Below are positions 11,457 to 28,060 of a stretch of DNA of 64,000 nt, piece after piece. Numbering within the stretch: position 1 is the first letter of the stretch; the number at the start of each line of letters is the position of its first letter. The notes under the pieces are model-generated. The model saw nothing but the letters and a program-made list of their open reading frames with translations, was not told the DNA's origin and ran no database searches. The translations under genes and the position numbers were made by a program. The DNA is from Hymenopellis radicata. Lineage: Eukaryota > Basidiomycota > Agaricomycetes > Agaricales > Physalacriaceae. The stretch is from NCBI GenBank assembly GCA_015501595.1, contig JADNRX010000050.1, positions 153,021-217,020 on the forward strand. The letters are read 5' to 3'.

Positions 11457-14400
11457 GGCGGGCAGGGAGGGACACCGTCTCGAAATGGTGGAGGGGAGAG
11501 CTAGTAATCCTCATGCCGAAACAGGCAAGGCGGCGGAGTTGAAAGAACGTGACATGCCAACGCCGGCGGCATCGGAACTGCTCCCGACCCATCTCCCGCC
11601 TCTCTCTGTCTACGAGACCTGTCCTAGTACGTTCATCTCAGCGAGCCTAAGCGTGTATCCTATTTTTCATTGGACCGACACGCGTAGCAGCTTATTCGTC
11701 ACTCGTTACGTCGACGGATTCTGTTACAGTACTCCAATCACAACTGGACGGTGTCTTTTTCTCCAGCCTCACCCAATTGGCTTCGCAATACAAAGCTGGT
11801 TGCATCTTTCGGTCAGAGCCGACTTGGACTTGTGTGAACTCTACATTATGATTTAGTTACTTAACTTGCTCACTTGCCTGGACGCTAGTTTCATCATGAG
11901 TACGTACCGTTTTCAGCTCGGTGAACTACTTATTCGCTTCGTCAGTAGCACTGATGTCACTCACGTAACCTGATACCGTTCCGTCAGAACACAGTGCTTA
12001 TTCTCCCGTATCGCGCGATACCTTGATACCTACCCTCGTCGTCTTTCAGCTGATGTCATTCAGCACCCGTACGCGACTAGAACGCCACACCGAGTCGGCC
12101 GTTCTCATCGCTATCCAGCAGTACTCACACCAAAGCGCCCCATGCATAGGTCAGCCTGCTATTTATCCGACTCAAATACATTCAAATAGCTTGGTTTGTC
12201 CGTTCTATTAAGCCTACGTGACGTGGGCCTGAATCTTATATCTCCCGACTATACATGATTGGCACTGACCAGGCATGAATTGCAATTGGTTGCGTCAAGA
12301 CGGCGCGATTGAATGTATGGGACTCTTTAGGACGAAGAAATGATCCTCTGCGTTCCTAAAATCTACGGAGAAATACCGAAGCTGCAAAACAATAAGCCAC
12401 ATCTGCTAGGGTACCCCTTTGTGCTGCACAAGAGCATCATCTCCTGTTATTACTCGTCGCTGTTCTCGAGAGCGTTCCTCTAGCTCTCCCTGTCAACACA
12501 CGCACGTCGAAAGCTTGCAACGTTCTAGCCAATGACGGCAACACTATGCGATTGGAACGTACGCTGTCATTCCTCACTAATCCTAAATGTCTGATTGACG
12601 ACGAAAGATATCTATCTTGTATCTATCTATCTTTGAAAGCCCTATATTCAGTCGCAACGGCATACTACGAGGAGACGGTGAACGACTGCCGTACGACTTG
12701 GAGTTCTAGTGCTATCCCACGTGCACGATGGTCGGGCAGCAGAAGAGTCACTCGCGTCGGCCAGAAGCTTCCAGTTGATATACATTCCAGCTCAGCCTTA
12801 ACGAATACCTCTCTGTCAAAAGGGCTTCACTTCCATCGACGCCAAGAGAGCTGATAGAGCGTGACTTTCGGCGGCGCTGAGATTGATTCTTTGAGGGTAA
12901 TAAAATCCAAAAGAACAGTCTCACACGGATCTTCGTTTAATACACGCATAGTCTGTAAGGAATAGAGGTCATTTGTGATGATGCCAGTACATGTTCAGAC
13001 AGGGCGCGTGTCGGAGTGCAAGAGGGTCCGGGCTCGTACGAAGTAATTTAACAAGTCATGGGGGACGCGCCGAAAATATAATTTCCGACGTCCACAGGCT
13101 CCAGTATGGCCGAACATCCAGGACAAATATTCAGCGCATGAGAAAGCACGTACTGAGCAGCCCTCCGCCTCCACATGTTGAAGCGTTGTATCTCCTCAGC
13201 GCCACGGCCGCGGAAAGAGATAACCAGCCATGGTTGAGAGTCGGCTTGTTCCGTTCGGTGGGATGATATATGACAGTGAGAAAAGGTGCCCTTAACCGTT
13301 AGAGGTCCAGGAAGAGCCAGTTACCGCAAGTTCTTTTGATGGGTGATCCTCCCCCTCGAGCAGGGTAATCCCTCTTGGCACAAATCTCTCATCACCTATC
13401 GACGCTCCGCGTGGAAGGCTATGATGTGCTATGGCGTACCATATGCGAATAAACATTCATGCATATAAGAAATCCTGATAATATACAGCACACTTTGCTC
13501 TTACATCTACAGAAATTGAGCACGTAGAATCGCACATAAGGATGGACACTTGCTTACGCCCGTTTCCCGGAGAATTTAGACTCTGCACGGCTTAAAATAC
13601 TAGCCAGGTATGCTGACCCCGAGGTATACTTTACCCATGTCAGCGTCGTCCTCCAATTTTAGAACCGGAAATGCGCGAGGCCTTTCTGAAGTAGCATTAA
13701 AAGGGAATAAGAGCGTCTGATAGACGTTCCTGTGTCCTGGTGTAGAGGGCTCTGGCTAGAGTTTCCCTATCGCGCCTTGTGAACTATACATTCAACGAAA
13801 CAATTATAGACCTGCCAGTTCGTAATCGTCTGCATAGGATGGAAAACCTCCGATGCGAGTCCCTTGGTCCCTCGCGCGCATAGCCGAGCATACCGCAATT
13901 GCGTCCGTCGTTCGTTCACGCCCTCGTCTAACTATAAACTCTTTTGACGGACGGAACAGTCCACGGTACGAGGTTAATTTTACAGATTCGGACGTGCGAC
14001 AGGGTCTGGCAACGTCGGGGGAGCCCCGCACCATATAGGGAGGCCCTAGTTTATCTTTAGGCAGCAGCCACCTTTGAGAGATCACGAAATGTTAGCAGGT
14101 TAATGAGAAAGTGTTGTGAAATGGGAACCGCCGATTTACCATCTCTGCGGCTCACTTTGGCGAGAAATAGCACAATCGATGACGCGCAGTTGCGAAGCCT
14201 ATCATGGACGCGTTCAATGTGGTCTGTAAGAAAGAAGAAGGCCACGTATGGACTATTTTCTCGGTTAGCACGCGTCGACATCGCGTAGCACGCTCTTGGG
14301 ACAGCCGTAATTAGAGCGTTATCATTCGATGGCTACCTCAGTTGGAATAGAGACTCACATACAACTCTTCGCGATTTTGCGCAAAGGGTGTAGTTGCACA

Positions 14401-16702
14401 TGGCGAAAGAGATGGGCAGTGTTACGTGAGAGATTCCCGTGTTAGTTCCTTCCGTTGTGCCTTGTCAAAATGAAAAACGAGATTGTCTCCGTCGAGAGGC
14501 ACGATAAGGCCAAAGGCTGACGCGTGTTTGAGCCTCGTTATCCTCCAAAGTACAATGACGAACTTACAGGCGTTACGCAGACGATACCTGTAGTAGCAAG
14601 CTTCTTTGGAATGAGGGTTGTCGAAGAGATAGAGCCAGCACGTCGACTTTTGAACAAGCTGCTAGCGTACGCGCCGAGCTCCGAAGTGAAGAAGTTGTGC
14701 CAAGTGATCGGCGATTGAATCATAGCAAGGTGGCTTTTACCACCGCGTGGACATGAGAAGGCTAAATCCTACTCGAGTCCGAGGCCATTGAGCTGAAGAC
14801 GGGCAGCAGATAAAACGCCTGCCCGAGACTGATATCATTGAATGACGATAGCGATACACTGTCAATTATGCTAGAGAAAAACCCAAGTATGAGCAGGTGG
14901 GGATAACTCGAGGGAGAATTGCGCGTTCTTTGGCAAGATACACGTCTCCTTGCTGGGACGCTTCTTTGAAATCATTGAGAGTAGATAGCGTACGACACGC
15001 ATGGTGCAGTATCAGAGTCGTTATCAGTGAGAGAGAGGAGGAAAGGAAGGGAGGGTATGAAACAGTCGCTAGCGTACACAAATAGTCTGAGACCCACCAA
15101 CAGCCACTAGAAGTCAAAGCCAAAAGTAGCTGCACAGTCACTAGACGTTGTGTCAAGATTGGGCTCAGAGTGGCGAAATGGAGGCGACTGCAAGTTCGGC
15201 AGGGTACAGCCTCCCAAAGGCTCGGAGAAGACAAGATTATTGGGTCCCAGTACAAAGGTAAAGCGCCGGCGTGTTATCATTACTTCTAGCAATGGTGCAT
15301 ATAATGAAGCTGAGGCTGAGTTTGAAATGACCTCGGAAGGAGCCGCTGTCTGCCACCGTCGCGTACACCAATTGAAGGAAGCGTATTCGTGTTAGGCAAA
15401 AAATGCCTGCGTAGGCTCCGAGCGTGTGTGTTCGCGCGTTCACGGTAGTGACGCAGGATCTCTGCTAGGCAATTGCGCAGATGCTTCTCTCGCTGATTTG
15501 GGGACGAGAATAGAGAGAGAGACGAGAGTCGGATTCAAGGCCGGCGGGTGCCGTTGATTGCTCGGCCAGAATGCAGATCACGAGTCTAAAATACAAGTCT
15601 CGCGAGTGCGCTCGCTACTTCGAAGAACCAGCGACATTGAATTCACTCACTTCTTTTTATTTTGCAGTGGTTCACGAGTCCGAGCGAATCAGAAGGTATT
15701 GGCAGCGGCCGATAATTTTTGATTGAGCCTCCTTATCGGCCTGTAGACGGAATGGCGAGAAAATATCGAGGCATTGTCCAATCATTCGGATGATTAGTGT
15801 GAGGACGAGGAAACGGTATCGTAATTCCCGAGTACACGGTAATGTACATGCTCTGGGTGCACTCGCCACAATTCTGCTCGACGTTTTCCTCAAGCTTCAA
15901 GGTTTGCAAGTTGACGCGAGGAGGTTAATGACTGACATTAACGGTCGTTTAGTCCCAGGATACGGCAGCAGTCGAGTAAAGCAACAGTCAAAGAAAGCCA
16001 TTGCCTAGGATTGGGATACCCAAAACGAAAGATGAACCTCTGTTTTGGGTCGGAAGACGCCGGTGTGGTACAGAATGACCAGGTTCCTTGATCTGCTGTA
16101 CGATTGGGGAAATGGGTCAAGGTGGTGAACAGGAGCGCCTCCTAAGAGGCCATAGAACACAGCAGCGAGAAGCGCGCCTAGTAGAGGCCGCCCTGCCGCG
16201 CCTGCGAGTCACGGAATATGGGGAACACAAACGTCGTAATAGTCATCAATGTGGTTCCGAGGGCAGCTGACCGAGGCAGATGGAGGCGTGTGACAGACGT
16301 GACCATTAGGCTTTTCCAGATACCACCACATTGAAAGGCAGACATTGTCGACGACGCGGGGCAACGGTAGGCCAATTTTTCTCACCAAAGCGGCGGTGAA
16401 TCTGACAAGGTTTCCCACAGAGTTGAACAGGGGGAGACAGTAACCTGTCCGATCTTGATTTGGTATGCCGTGCCGGCCTTTTTCTCTCGCCCTGAGGTTT
16501 ACCACATATTCAGGAGTAACCACTCTTCTTTCTTTTCTCAGTGTGAATCTACTTTCTCAGCGGCCAGCTTGCGCCACGCGTCCTATTTTGCGTCTGATCT
16601 TGTCTTGACAAGGTCCAATAGTCATCTCTACACGTGAGTCTCGCGTTTGCCTTAAAATCTCGGCGTTTCCCCACCCTTCCCGTTCCACCCCCTCCCAGCG
16701 AG
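11457..16702. other. Five-kilobase gene-poor stretch
   Basis: Between the divergent Cdc4-like and Zn2Cys6 genes I see no reading frame with family motifs. Frames are short (mostly below 100 codons), dense with alternative-strand overlaps, and lack plausible splice structure. A short ATCT-rich run lies near 12600-12635. No terminal inverted repeats or long internal repeats were recognised by eye. It may hold decayed transposon sequence, long 5' regulatory DNA for the two flanking regulators, or non-coding transcripts; none can be shown here. Confidence 0.5.
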
Positions 16703-19700
16703 ATGCCTGTCTCGACGTACACCTACTCTTCCTATTACCCAAACCACTTCGCCCCCCTTCCTTATGCTGACCCTATACCTCTCTCACCAGAAGAGTACTC
16801 CCCGGACTATTCTTCCCCGCAAGACTACTCGCCACAGGACCTCTTTCCAATCCGAATGTCGTCCAACTCGATGCAGTCACCGTCGCCGTCGTCTGTGCCC
16901 ATCGACCCGGCTTTGGCATTGTACCCACCGTATTACAACAATTCCAACGGTTACCCATCCGGAGCACACCATACTGCACCACATCTCTCCCTTCCCTCCA
17001 ACTATTCGTCGCCGTCCTCGCAAGGCTCGGATCTCATAGCCACCCCTCCGACGGAACATATGTACCCCTCTTCTTCGAATAGTAATGGGAAGCGTCCGTC
17101 GTCGTCCAATCTCGCAAATGACGCCAGAAAGAAGCCTCGCAAGGACGATGATGCTAGTAGTGCTCGTAGTCCGACATTGGAGAAGGAGGACAAAGTCAAG
17201 CCCACACGGGGCTCTCGGTACGTGTCTGGCATTGCTACTCGTCGTGTACACCCAGCTGAACTCGGCCCAGTGCATGTACCGTTTGCCGTCGGCTTAAAAT
17301 GAAATGCGTCGGTGCAGAGCAAGGTCCGCCGTGCAAGCGTTGCCAAGCAGGCAACCACGAATGCATTTTCGAAGAATCGAACCGCGGCAAACGATCTTCA
17401 AAGTGAGTCTCGCATCTAGTGCACAACGAGGACCATTACTAATTTCCTTCAGAAAACACGAGATCCTCACTAGATCCATACGGAAGATGGAGCGGACGCT
17501 AGATACCGTTTTAAAGTCTATCGGGAATCCGACCATTGCATCTGGAATATTGTCTCGTACTCCATCACCAGTTCCGCAGTCATCGACATCAGTGACTCAG
17601 GCTCTCATAGCGTGTTCACCTCCGCCAGCATCATCATCATCATCATCATATGTTCACCAGCAACATCAGGCGCTCAACTCTCCGAAGCTCCATTCACTTC
17701 CTGACAACTCCCTCAACCCACTTGGTCTTCTAGCCGAGGCTAGTCTAGCCAATCGTCGTGCACAACAAAATGCCAGTACGCAATCCGGCAACACGGAACG
17801 TAAACTTGGTGTTGCAAGCGACAATTATTTTAAGCCGGGTGAGGCTGACAGTCCAGACATTATGTGGGCAACTTCTCATCGCGTTAAACTTATAGGACCT
17901 ATGACGATATTACCCTTACGGCGCTTGTACATCGAGCGACAGGTACAGCCCGAGATGCTGAGTTTCGTCAGCACAAACGAAGTGGTCAGGCTTTTCGACA
18001 TGTCAGTTCTAGTGCCTCGCATTGATCGTGCCCTTCTGATGCCGTCACTCATAGATACTTTGACCACATGAATGTGCGGCACCTGTGGCGCGACTATTGA
18101 TGTAAATCTGATCTTCCATCTAGATGCATAGCAATGTCCTCGACCGTGAATTCCATACGCCATCCTTAGTGTGCTCTCGTTCGCCGTTTCTGCTCACGAC
18201 AAGTATGTTGTACCCTCTATCAAAGCGTGCGATCGCTCACGTGGTCATTAGTATGCGCCATCGCCAGCAAGTTCTACACCGAACAACCAGACTTACACAG
18301 CCGCTTGTCAGAACTTGCCAAACGGCTAGCGTTCAACGTCCCCGCACAGGGGTACAAGTCCGTGGAGATAGTGCAAGCGTACCTGCTGCTTACGCTCTGG
18401 GGCTGCGGAGCTGTCGAGCGGTTCGAACAAGATAAGACCTGGCTTCTACTTGGCATGGCCATCAGGTGAGAGCGAATGTTTTCAATGTAGCATGTCAGTC
18501 CTGACGAACCCATGACCGCATACAGGATGGCCACCGATCTTAATCTTCATCGGAAGACTGCGGTGACGAGCCAGGACACGCAGGAGGGTCGTGCCCGTGA
18601 AGTGGAGGTTCACAATCGAGAACGGACTTGGATCGTCTGCTTTTGTTTGGACAGGAGTCATAGTGCCCAGATGGGCAAGCCGTATTCTATCAAAGAAGAG
18701 TAAGTTGGGTTTGCAGACCAAGAGACGGCAGAGCACTCATGATATCGCAGCTATATTATCCGGAATGCTGAGACATGGTCTTCTCTGCCTACTGCCATTC
18801 CTAATGACGCTGGCCTTGCTGCATATGCTGTATGGACTTGACTTCTTCGAGTACTTCTGCATAGTGCTTACTTCGGTTACAGGAACTCCAGCGAATTCTG
18901 TCACGGAGTTTAGACCTTCTATACTCCAACATGGATACGAGCAGTGGACTCCATACGTCCTCGCTAGACTACATGCTCGTGATCAAGACCTTCGAAGATC
19001 AAATATACCAGTCGCGACAACGATGGCTTAACAGAGCGCAGCCATTCTCCGGTAAGCACTCTAAGAATTGCGGAAAAACTCGTCGTCTGATCGTTGTAGA
19101 CAAAGAAACGCCAGAATTCACCCAGTACACCGCGGGGATCGCCGAGTTTTACATCAGCTACACCATGCTCGTTTTAAATTCTTTTGGACTGCAGAATGCT
19201 CTGGAAGCTGCACCTCTGAATATCGGCCACTTCTTTGGGCGAGTGCACGCATCTGCCGTCAACTGTGCCACTATCGTTCGGGACCATTTGGGCCCTAGCG
19301 GTTTCATGAAATACTCTCCCGATTCACATTGCGTTCAGACGTCCTACGCTGTCCTGAGTTTGTTGAAGGTAAGTTGACGCCGTTTTTCAGATCGCTTCAT
19401 ATCCTGACGACCATGGCATAGCTCGTACGCCCAGAGTTCTCTGCGTATCTCGAGGACGAACAGGCGACTCTGAACCTCGTCAAGGACGTCGCGGATGTTC
19501 TCGAAAATATCTCAGTCAGCCCGCAGCACACCACGGCGTTGTACGGCGGCTTCCTGAAAGCGCTGATTTCTGCTCGCCTTGGGGCAACGAATGGGGATAT
19601 GAAGCACAATTCTTCCCCCACGATTGGCTCCATGGGTCCTCCGCAGACGAATGGGCACAGCACCAACAGCTTCCGGGATACTTCCAAGCTGCTAAGCGAT

Positions 19701-20116
19701 TTCCAGTTTGAAGGCGAGATGGGTCCTGTCGCGGACATGTCGACGTTTCCGCCCATCATGGCGCCTTCCGATGAGGCGCACAATGGGACTAACGGGTTAT
19801 CGATGGACAGCATTCTCAGCAGCAATTTCTGGGACAGCGTGCTCGTTCCAGGTGAGTTTATTTTGGTATTCCCTCTCTTGTTTGACGTTGTTGCTTATGC
19901 TTCGGTGTAGGGTATAATACCCTTGACGGCCTGACTGGTGGCTTCGTATTCGGCGCCAACGGGAGTGGGCTAATCACGCCCCGTATGGGACTGTCCCCGT
20001 TCCAATCAGGCGCCAATACGCCCTCGCATGGCATGAGCCACAATGACCTCACCCAAATGTCCATCAATGCAGCTTTCCATTCGCCAGATGGGATCTCCAG
20101 TAAACTAGAAGCGTAA
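16703..20116 (+). CDS. Zn2Cys6 fungal transcription factor with fungal-specific regulatory domain
   Basis: DNA-binding regulator of the Gal4 type. Twelve exons: 16703-17217, 17271-17402, 17453-18001, 18055-18073, 18124-18202, 18252-18465, 18526-18699, 18751-18829, 18883-19051, 19100-19368, 19422-19851, 19911-20116; total 2835 nt, 944 aa, frame intact. The zinc cluster sits at residues 174-203 with spacing C-x2-C-x6-C-x8-C-x2-C-x6-C, written over the first intron junction (RACTVCRRLKMKC). Before it is a Ser/Pro/Tyr-rich tract and the basic patch ARKKPRKDDD. After it come a linker (RSIRKMERTLDTVL) and the middle homology region (LDREFHTPS, ASKFYTEQPDLHSRL, LLLTLWGCG, RMATDLNLH, NRERTWIVCFCLDR), then a Ser/Asn/Gly-rich tail. 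Exon 4 is only 19 nt. The next gene on the same strand is the halogenase; a regulatory link is only suggested by position. Confidence 0.92.
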
Positions 20117-23096
<2,980 letters not shown>

Positions 23097-23966
23097 TAGA
23101 CTCGACCATCTTCCACTGTATGCTACTGTAATTCTAATTAGTGATTCGTACGCTTTGCTTGAATTCAAAAATTTATACGCTCCCCGAGTACAAGCGCCGA
23201 ACGCTGTCTTGTTGATATATTAGACGGCTCTCATATTCGGTGGGTCTGCCGCTGTTGCAGGCGGCGACAAATACGCTCTACTTATCAGGCCTAAGAAAAG
23301 ACAGCTAATGAGAAGAAGAATGTCTAAGAAAAGTAGAGTAAAGGTACCACGCGGTTCTCTATTCAATGAATTCCTTCAAGTATTGTGGATAGCCCAAGCT
23401 GCTGTAAGCGACAAAGCATGCGTAGCGCCGCCGTGGCGGTAGGAAATCCAGGAATCGGCCGTTGCCGGTCCAAGGACCGGCCCTCAAGGTGCATTTATAA
23501 CCGCGAATTTCCACGCGTGCTTTTTTTCTTCAGACTTATAACCCCCCGCTTTCTCATTTGCGTCGACTTTTCAGTGGTCGGCGCGTCGTATTGTGGGGCC
23601 CTCGCAGGGAGATGAACTAATGGTGCATTGCATAGACTACACCTCCGTATCTCCCTTCTGCTGCTTCCACGGCAGAGGGGTTCGTTAGTGTGGTGCACAT
23701 CTTGTTACTTGGCACTCTGCGAATGAATGCTTTTGATTTGACGAATAGTTTTCACTCTAAAAAGAGATCTCGAGAACAGAAATGTGGATGTACGCCATCC
23801 GCTTTGATGAACGACTCAACTCAGCATTCGATATCAAACCATTTAACAATTGTAGTATGCGATTTCGGATTACATCTCCTCAGTGAACTAACACTCTATG
23901 TATATGCACTGTCTACTCACTAACAATCGTGGTAGAGTATACTTGGAACAACTATTTCAGGCTGTG
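23097..23966. other. Intergenic, no gene seen
   Basis: Downstream of the halogenase stop and downstream of the broken F-box copy at 23967 (convergent). No recognisable coding sequence or structured repeat. Confidence 0.5.
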
Positions 23967-25600
23967 TTACCAAAGAGTTGCCCGAATACCCTGCTGTCGT
24001 AAAGTTGCCATACAGTCTAGCACGTCGCCTCGAAGGTCACCTCCATTCCGAACGCCGAGGACGACGGAGGATAGAGTGCCCATCCCAGCACCTCCTTCTC
24101 CACCACGCGAAGTGAGCATGGGGATAAGAGCGTCTACTGGTTGACGCTCTTCCGCCCACACCATCTCCAGCGACGTAAGTGCTGGTAGGAGATGGCCCTC
24201 GGCCATCTCCTGGAAAAGCCGTTCACTGAATAGCGACGGTCCCGACTCAGCTTCAATGACGCGCAACGCTCGTAAGTCCTTCATGCTATGAAGCGCGGAT
24301 AACCAAACTGTCTGCCAGCGTGGGTTCTGTAGTAGCCAATTCGTAGATGCCTCCTTCATATCGACTCCGCATAATGACAGTGAACGTCTGGAGTGCGCAT
24401 CCGGAACGATCGAAGAACTCGGGAAGGACGGAGAAGGGATTGATCCACTCTGCCGAAGGAAGTATGTACGTGTCGCGGATGGGACGGGAGGCATCATTGT
24501 GAGGCTTTCGAGGGTAGGGATGGTGACTGATTGGAAGAACCCGACCAGCGCACTCGACCAGATCACACAATCGAGCACAAGGGTAGACACACGGAGAAAC
24601 CGTTCGTTGAATGGCACGCTAATGCGATAAAAGCGTGGCCTGAGAACGAGTGTTCGATCATTGCCATCCTCGAGCTCATCGTTTAGACAAGGTATCAGAC
24701 TGTACACGCCACTCTGAGCACAAACCTAGCGGAAGTTGGTGCCAGGGCAGTACACTGCGATAATAATCGAAGTCCACAGGCTCGCCCTCGCCATCCAGTA
24801 TTGTGAAGCTGGTTAGGAAAGATGCTTCATGGAACAAGTGGTTCGAGGTAGTTAACGGGCCCGTCATTCACCAATGTGAGAGACTCTAAGACAGGGAACT
24901 CCGGGTGCTATATGACGGCTCAAGAGGTTGACATCATCTTGATTCATACGCAGCTCAGCAACCTTCCACTGAGCATAGTTTCGGTAAGTAGCTGAAACGA
25001 GCTCGATGTGATAGTCGTAGGTCTCCTCGTATGGAAAGTTTTCGTCGCAAGCATGTAGATGGGGCGCTCTGTGTAAGGAATTTCGATCTTGACGGAAATT
25101 GGGATGTTTCCACATCGTTCAAGAAGTATTTGTACACATCGAGGCCGCCCGAATGAGGCGCGATGTATATGTGTGTCCACATCGAGGGCGTAGAGAGCGC
25201 CATGTCACGCCATTTCGAGCAGACGAGGCTGATTGAGAGCGGAGTTTTGTATTCGCTGCGCTGGAACGAGGTGCACGCAGACGCGAAGATGATTCCGAGG
25301 ACTTCCGTTGGAAGTCGGCGGATGGGAGAAGAACGTATGTACTGGGTGCTCCGTTGAATGTACTGTCGAGATGCGCGTGGTGCGCTTTCAACGCGTCAAG
25401 CATCAATTCGATGCGCTTGATTTCCTGCGCCAGAGCTGCCATGTCGGCAGATGGGTTCCCCAAGCTCTTGTCTATGCAGGAGGCCTCAGATTGAGGCGGG
25501 TTCTGATACGCTCTGGCGAAGTCTTTTTCAAAAGAAAAGTTTGTACGAGGTCATGCACAATTGAGGTGTGACATTTCGGGCACAATTCCACGGAGGTCAT
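23967..25600 (-). pseudogene. F-box protein, family 2, broken copy 1
   Basis: Same length and ends as the intact copy at 38300-39970: the start at 25600 encodes an MTSVELCPKCH-like opening and the end reads QQGIRATLW. The frame breaks several times, first near 25357 just before the F-box (a missing base after HAHLD), then near 25070, 24900, 24720 and 24350. Each fragment still matches the paralogue, for example ASLFSERLFQEMAEGHLLPA. Multiple independent breaks over 1.6 kb argue for a true pseudogene, although homopolymer-type read errors could add to it. Intact members would be ubiquitin-ligase adaptors. Confidence 0.75.
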
Positions 25601-26147
25601 TGTCTTCAGAAGATGTCAAGGAGGCTAAGTTAGAAAGATAAATGGAAAGCATACGAGAGTTATAGAGTACGAAGATAGTAAAAGATAGTAAGCCAGTCTG
25701 CTCACTATAACTGCACTATCACAAGTTGCTGGAGGTCGAATCGTTAGATATTGGTGGTTGTGAATGTCATGAACGCACTAGAGTCGGCCCTTCACACCCT
25801 TTCGAGCACCAGAAGACTGTTATGTTCCACTTAGGGCCCCACGAAAACAGACAGCCGCGGCGATGGTGGTGGTCGGAAGCAAAGCTGATAACGATAACGT
25901 GATTATTGATCACTGTCAGTATACAGCTGGAATTCTACAGAACGTTACTGCTAACACGTCCTTAAGGCTGCGCAACTAGGCATACTGTTTGACTCTGAAC
26001 AGTGTTTCGCGGACTAGCAGAAGGAATGGGTTTCTATAAGAGTGCTCCGCTAGTCGTCGGACAAAATCTCCTCGCCGATGGCACAAACACTGCATTGACA
26101 CTGGACAGCCCCATACTATACTAACTGATGGGAGAACAGAAAAAGGC
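25601..26147. other. Intergenic, shared leader of family 2 plus unique DNA
   Basis: The first part resembles the upstream regions of the other family 2 copies; a GATGGTGGT-rich phrase near 25860 recurs near 37868 and 40225. The remainder up to the coilin 3' end shows nothing. Confidence 0.5.
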
Positions 26148-27647
26148 TCATGACGCTGAACCAGCCATGAACCGCATACTCTGCGCAACCATATCTCCAA
26201 ACGATAGCGTCTCGTCCAGCGGTTCCTCTTCCACCTCATACCCCGGCCGCACGAGCTTCCGAACCGTACATCCATCTTTCGCGAGAGCAACAACGCGCGC
26301 GAGGATGAGCATAATTTCCGGAGAGAATGTTGCTGGGTTCAATGCTAGCTCCTACAAAGGGTCTGCATAAGTGGTTGAGTACAGTACAGCCTTAGCTCAC
26401 ATACCTTCCACGCTAGCACCCGCCGACCTGGATATCAGTAGATGCAGCCGGTGACTTGAGCTCAAACGACGTTTCAGCATGTTTCCACAAAAGCTCCTCT
26501 GATGAAGGTGCAGGATCGCCATAATCTAAAGACACATCTCCGTGCACCATCTCAACATCGAGAGGTAGGTTCCTCAACGTATACCGCACTTCATCTTTCG
26601 CTTTCTTCTGTTCTTCCTCGTCTTGCCCCACATACCCTCCTCGACGTCTACACTCGTCACAAACATGTTACTCGGCAGATCCTCTCTCTCCGATGGGGGA
26701 ATCAGCCGCTGTTGATTGAACGGGAAAGATTGCGTGGGCGCGGATTTTGTCGGAGGTGTAGATATTGACGATGATGGTTCGTCTGAATTGAACACGATCT
26801 TGGCAGTCGCAGGTTTCTCCAAGGCTTGCTTGTACCCCTTCTTCTTGTTCTTGTTCCCGAGGGAGAACATCGACAGATTGAGGGCGCTGTCGCCATTAGG
26901 TTCACCTAGCGGTTGGAGATTTGTCGTTGAGAGGTTTTTCGGTGGGGGTGGAGGGGTCTCGAAGGGTATGCCTGAGGCTAGTGCTTGCTCGTGCTGCTTT
27001 TTAACCCGACGGCGTAGGTTTCGGCTACGGGTTTGGTGGCGTCCTTGACCAGGTGGGACATGGTGTTGATTGGACGGTACATTTCTGAAGTCGACACGTT
27101 ATAAAGCCAGTCTTCAAGAACATGAGAGAATACTCACGACTGTAACGGTTGCGGTGGTTTTCTGCCGATGGGTTTTTTGACCGGTGGGCCATCTGAGCTG
27201 CTGTCAGATTCTGAGTCTGACGAGTCTGAAGAAGATGAATCCGAGGATGAGGACGAAACGGACGATGATGACGAGGAGGATGGATGCGTATATTTGGCCT
27301 TTTTGGCAGATTTTTCAGCTGTTGATAACGTCAATACGCTGGCTAATGGAACGAGAACAACAGGATACCTGTCGGTGTTGCTTTTCTCTTCAGACCTAGC
27401 AGATTTCCCTTCTGTTTTACGATGATCAGGTCGCCTTCTCGGACGATACTGCCAGTCTCTAAGATGTCCAGAAGCTCAAAGCCATCCAATTCCAATGTTA
27501 GACTTTCCGACTTGGTTTTCGCGCTCAAAAAGCCGGAAGGGTGTGACAGAGCGACTTTTTCAAGTTGGTTATTGATTCGTTTTCCGTACATGAGAACCAG
27601 GCCTTTGTGACTGGCAGAGGAGACTCTGCCTGTATTCGAAAGCGCAT
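26148..27647 (-). CDS. Coilin homologue (nuclear-body scaffold), with one probable frameshift
   Basis: Coilin scaffolds Cajal bodies, where small nuclear RNPs mature. Start at 27647: MRFRIQAESPLPVTKAWF, a coilin-type ubiquitin-like N-terminal fold, later LTLELDGFELLD and REGDLIIVKQKG. Next exon: a long Ser/Asp run then KKPIGRKPPQ. After a 27084-27140-region intron comes the basic PGQGRHQTRSRNLRRRVKKQ typical of coilins. The C-terminal atypical Tudor-like part has VEMVHGDVSLDYGD and VLAWKELALNPATFSPEI, ending MRFMAGSAS. The N-terminal frame leads into a stop at a run of five A (27527-27531, plus strand); one more base would continue it as CHTLPAFLSAKTKS. The junction before VLAWKEL is also unresolved. 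Domain order is convincing; intactness is not. Confidence 0.8.
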
Positions 27648-28060
27648 GGAGGCCGGTGGTGGTAACGATGATCAAGGCGCGTTGTTTGTGCATGTGTCTC
27701 CGCGCGCCTGCAGACGTTCGATCTTCTTGGCTTGTTCTTGGCCATGGTTTATTTCTACGTCTGATGTGTCAGTGGACTTGAAGGAAAAACGGTCATGCAA
27801 GCAACATGCAAGGGAATAGATGATCGAAACGATGACCAAGTTTCGTCGCGTCCGTACACCTTTGCTCTGGTCTGCTGCTAGATGAAGTCATGCCTGAGTA
27901 ATCCTTCAGTTTGAAGAAACGTTTACACGTCGAATCGTCGCTCAGCGCTAAGGTTCCGATAGAAGCAATGATGATAACCAACGAACCACACCTGATAAAC
28001 AACCCAAACCCCAGAAAATAACGATAAGTTGTACGAAAAGAATGACAGCTTTGGTACTCG

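Noticed and set aside
12605..12635. ATCT microsatellite
   Set aside because: Only a handful of imperfect units; mentioned in the gap entry but not called as a repeat.
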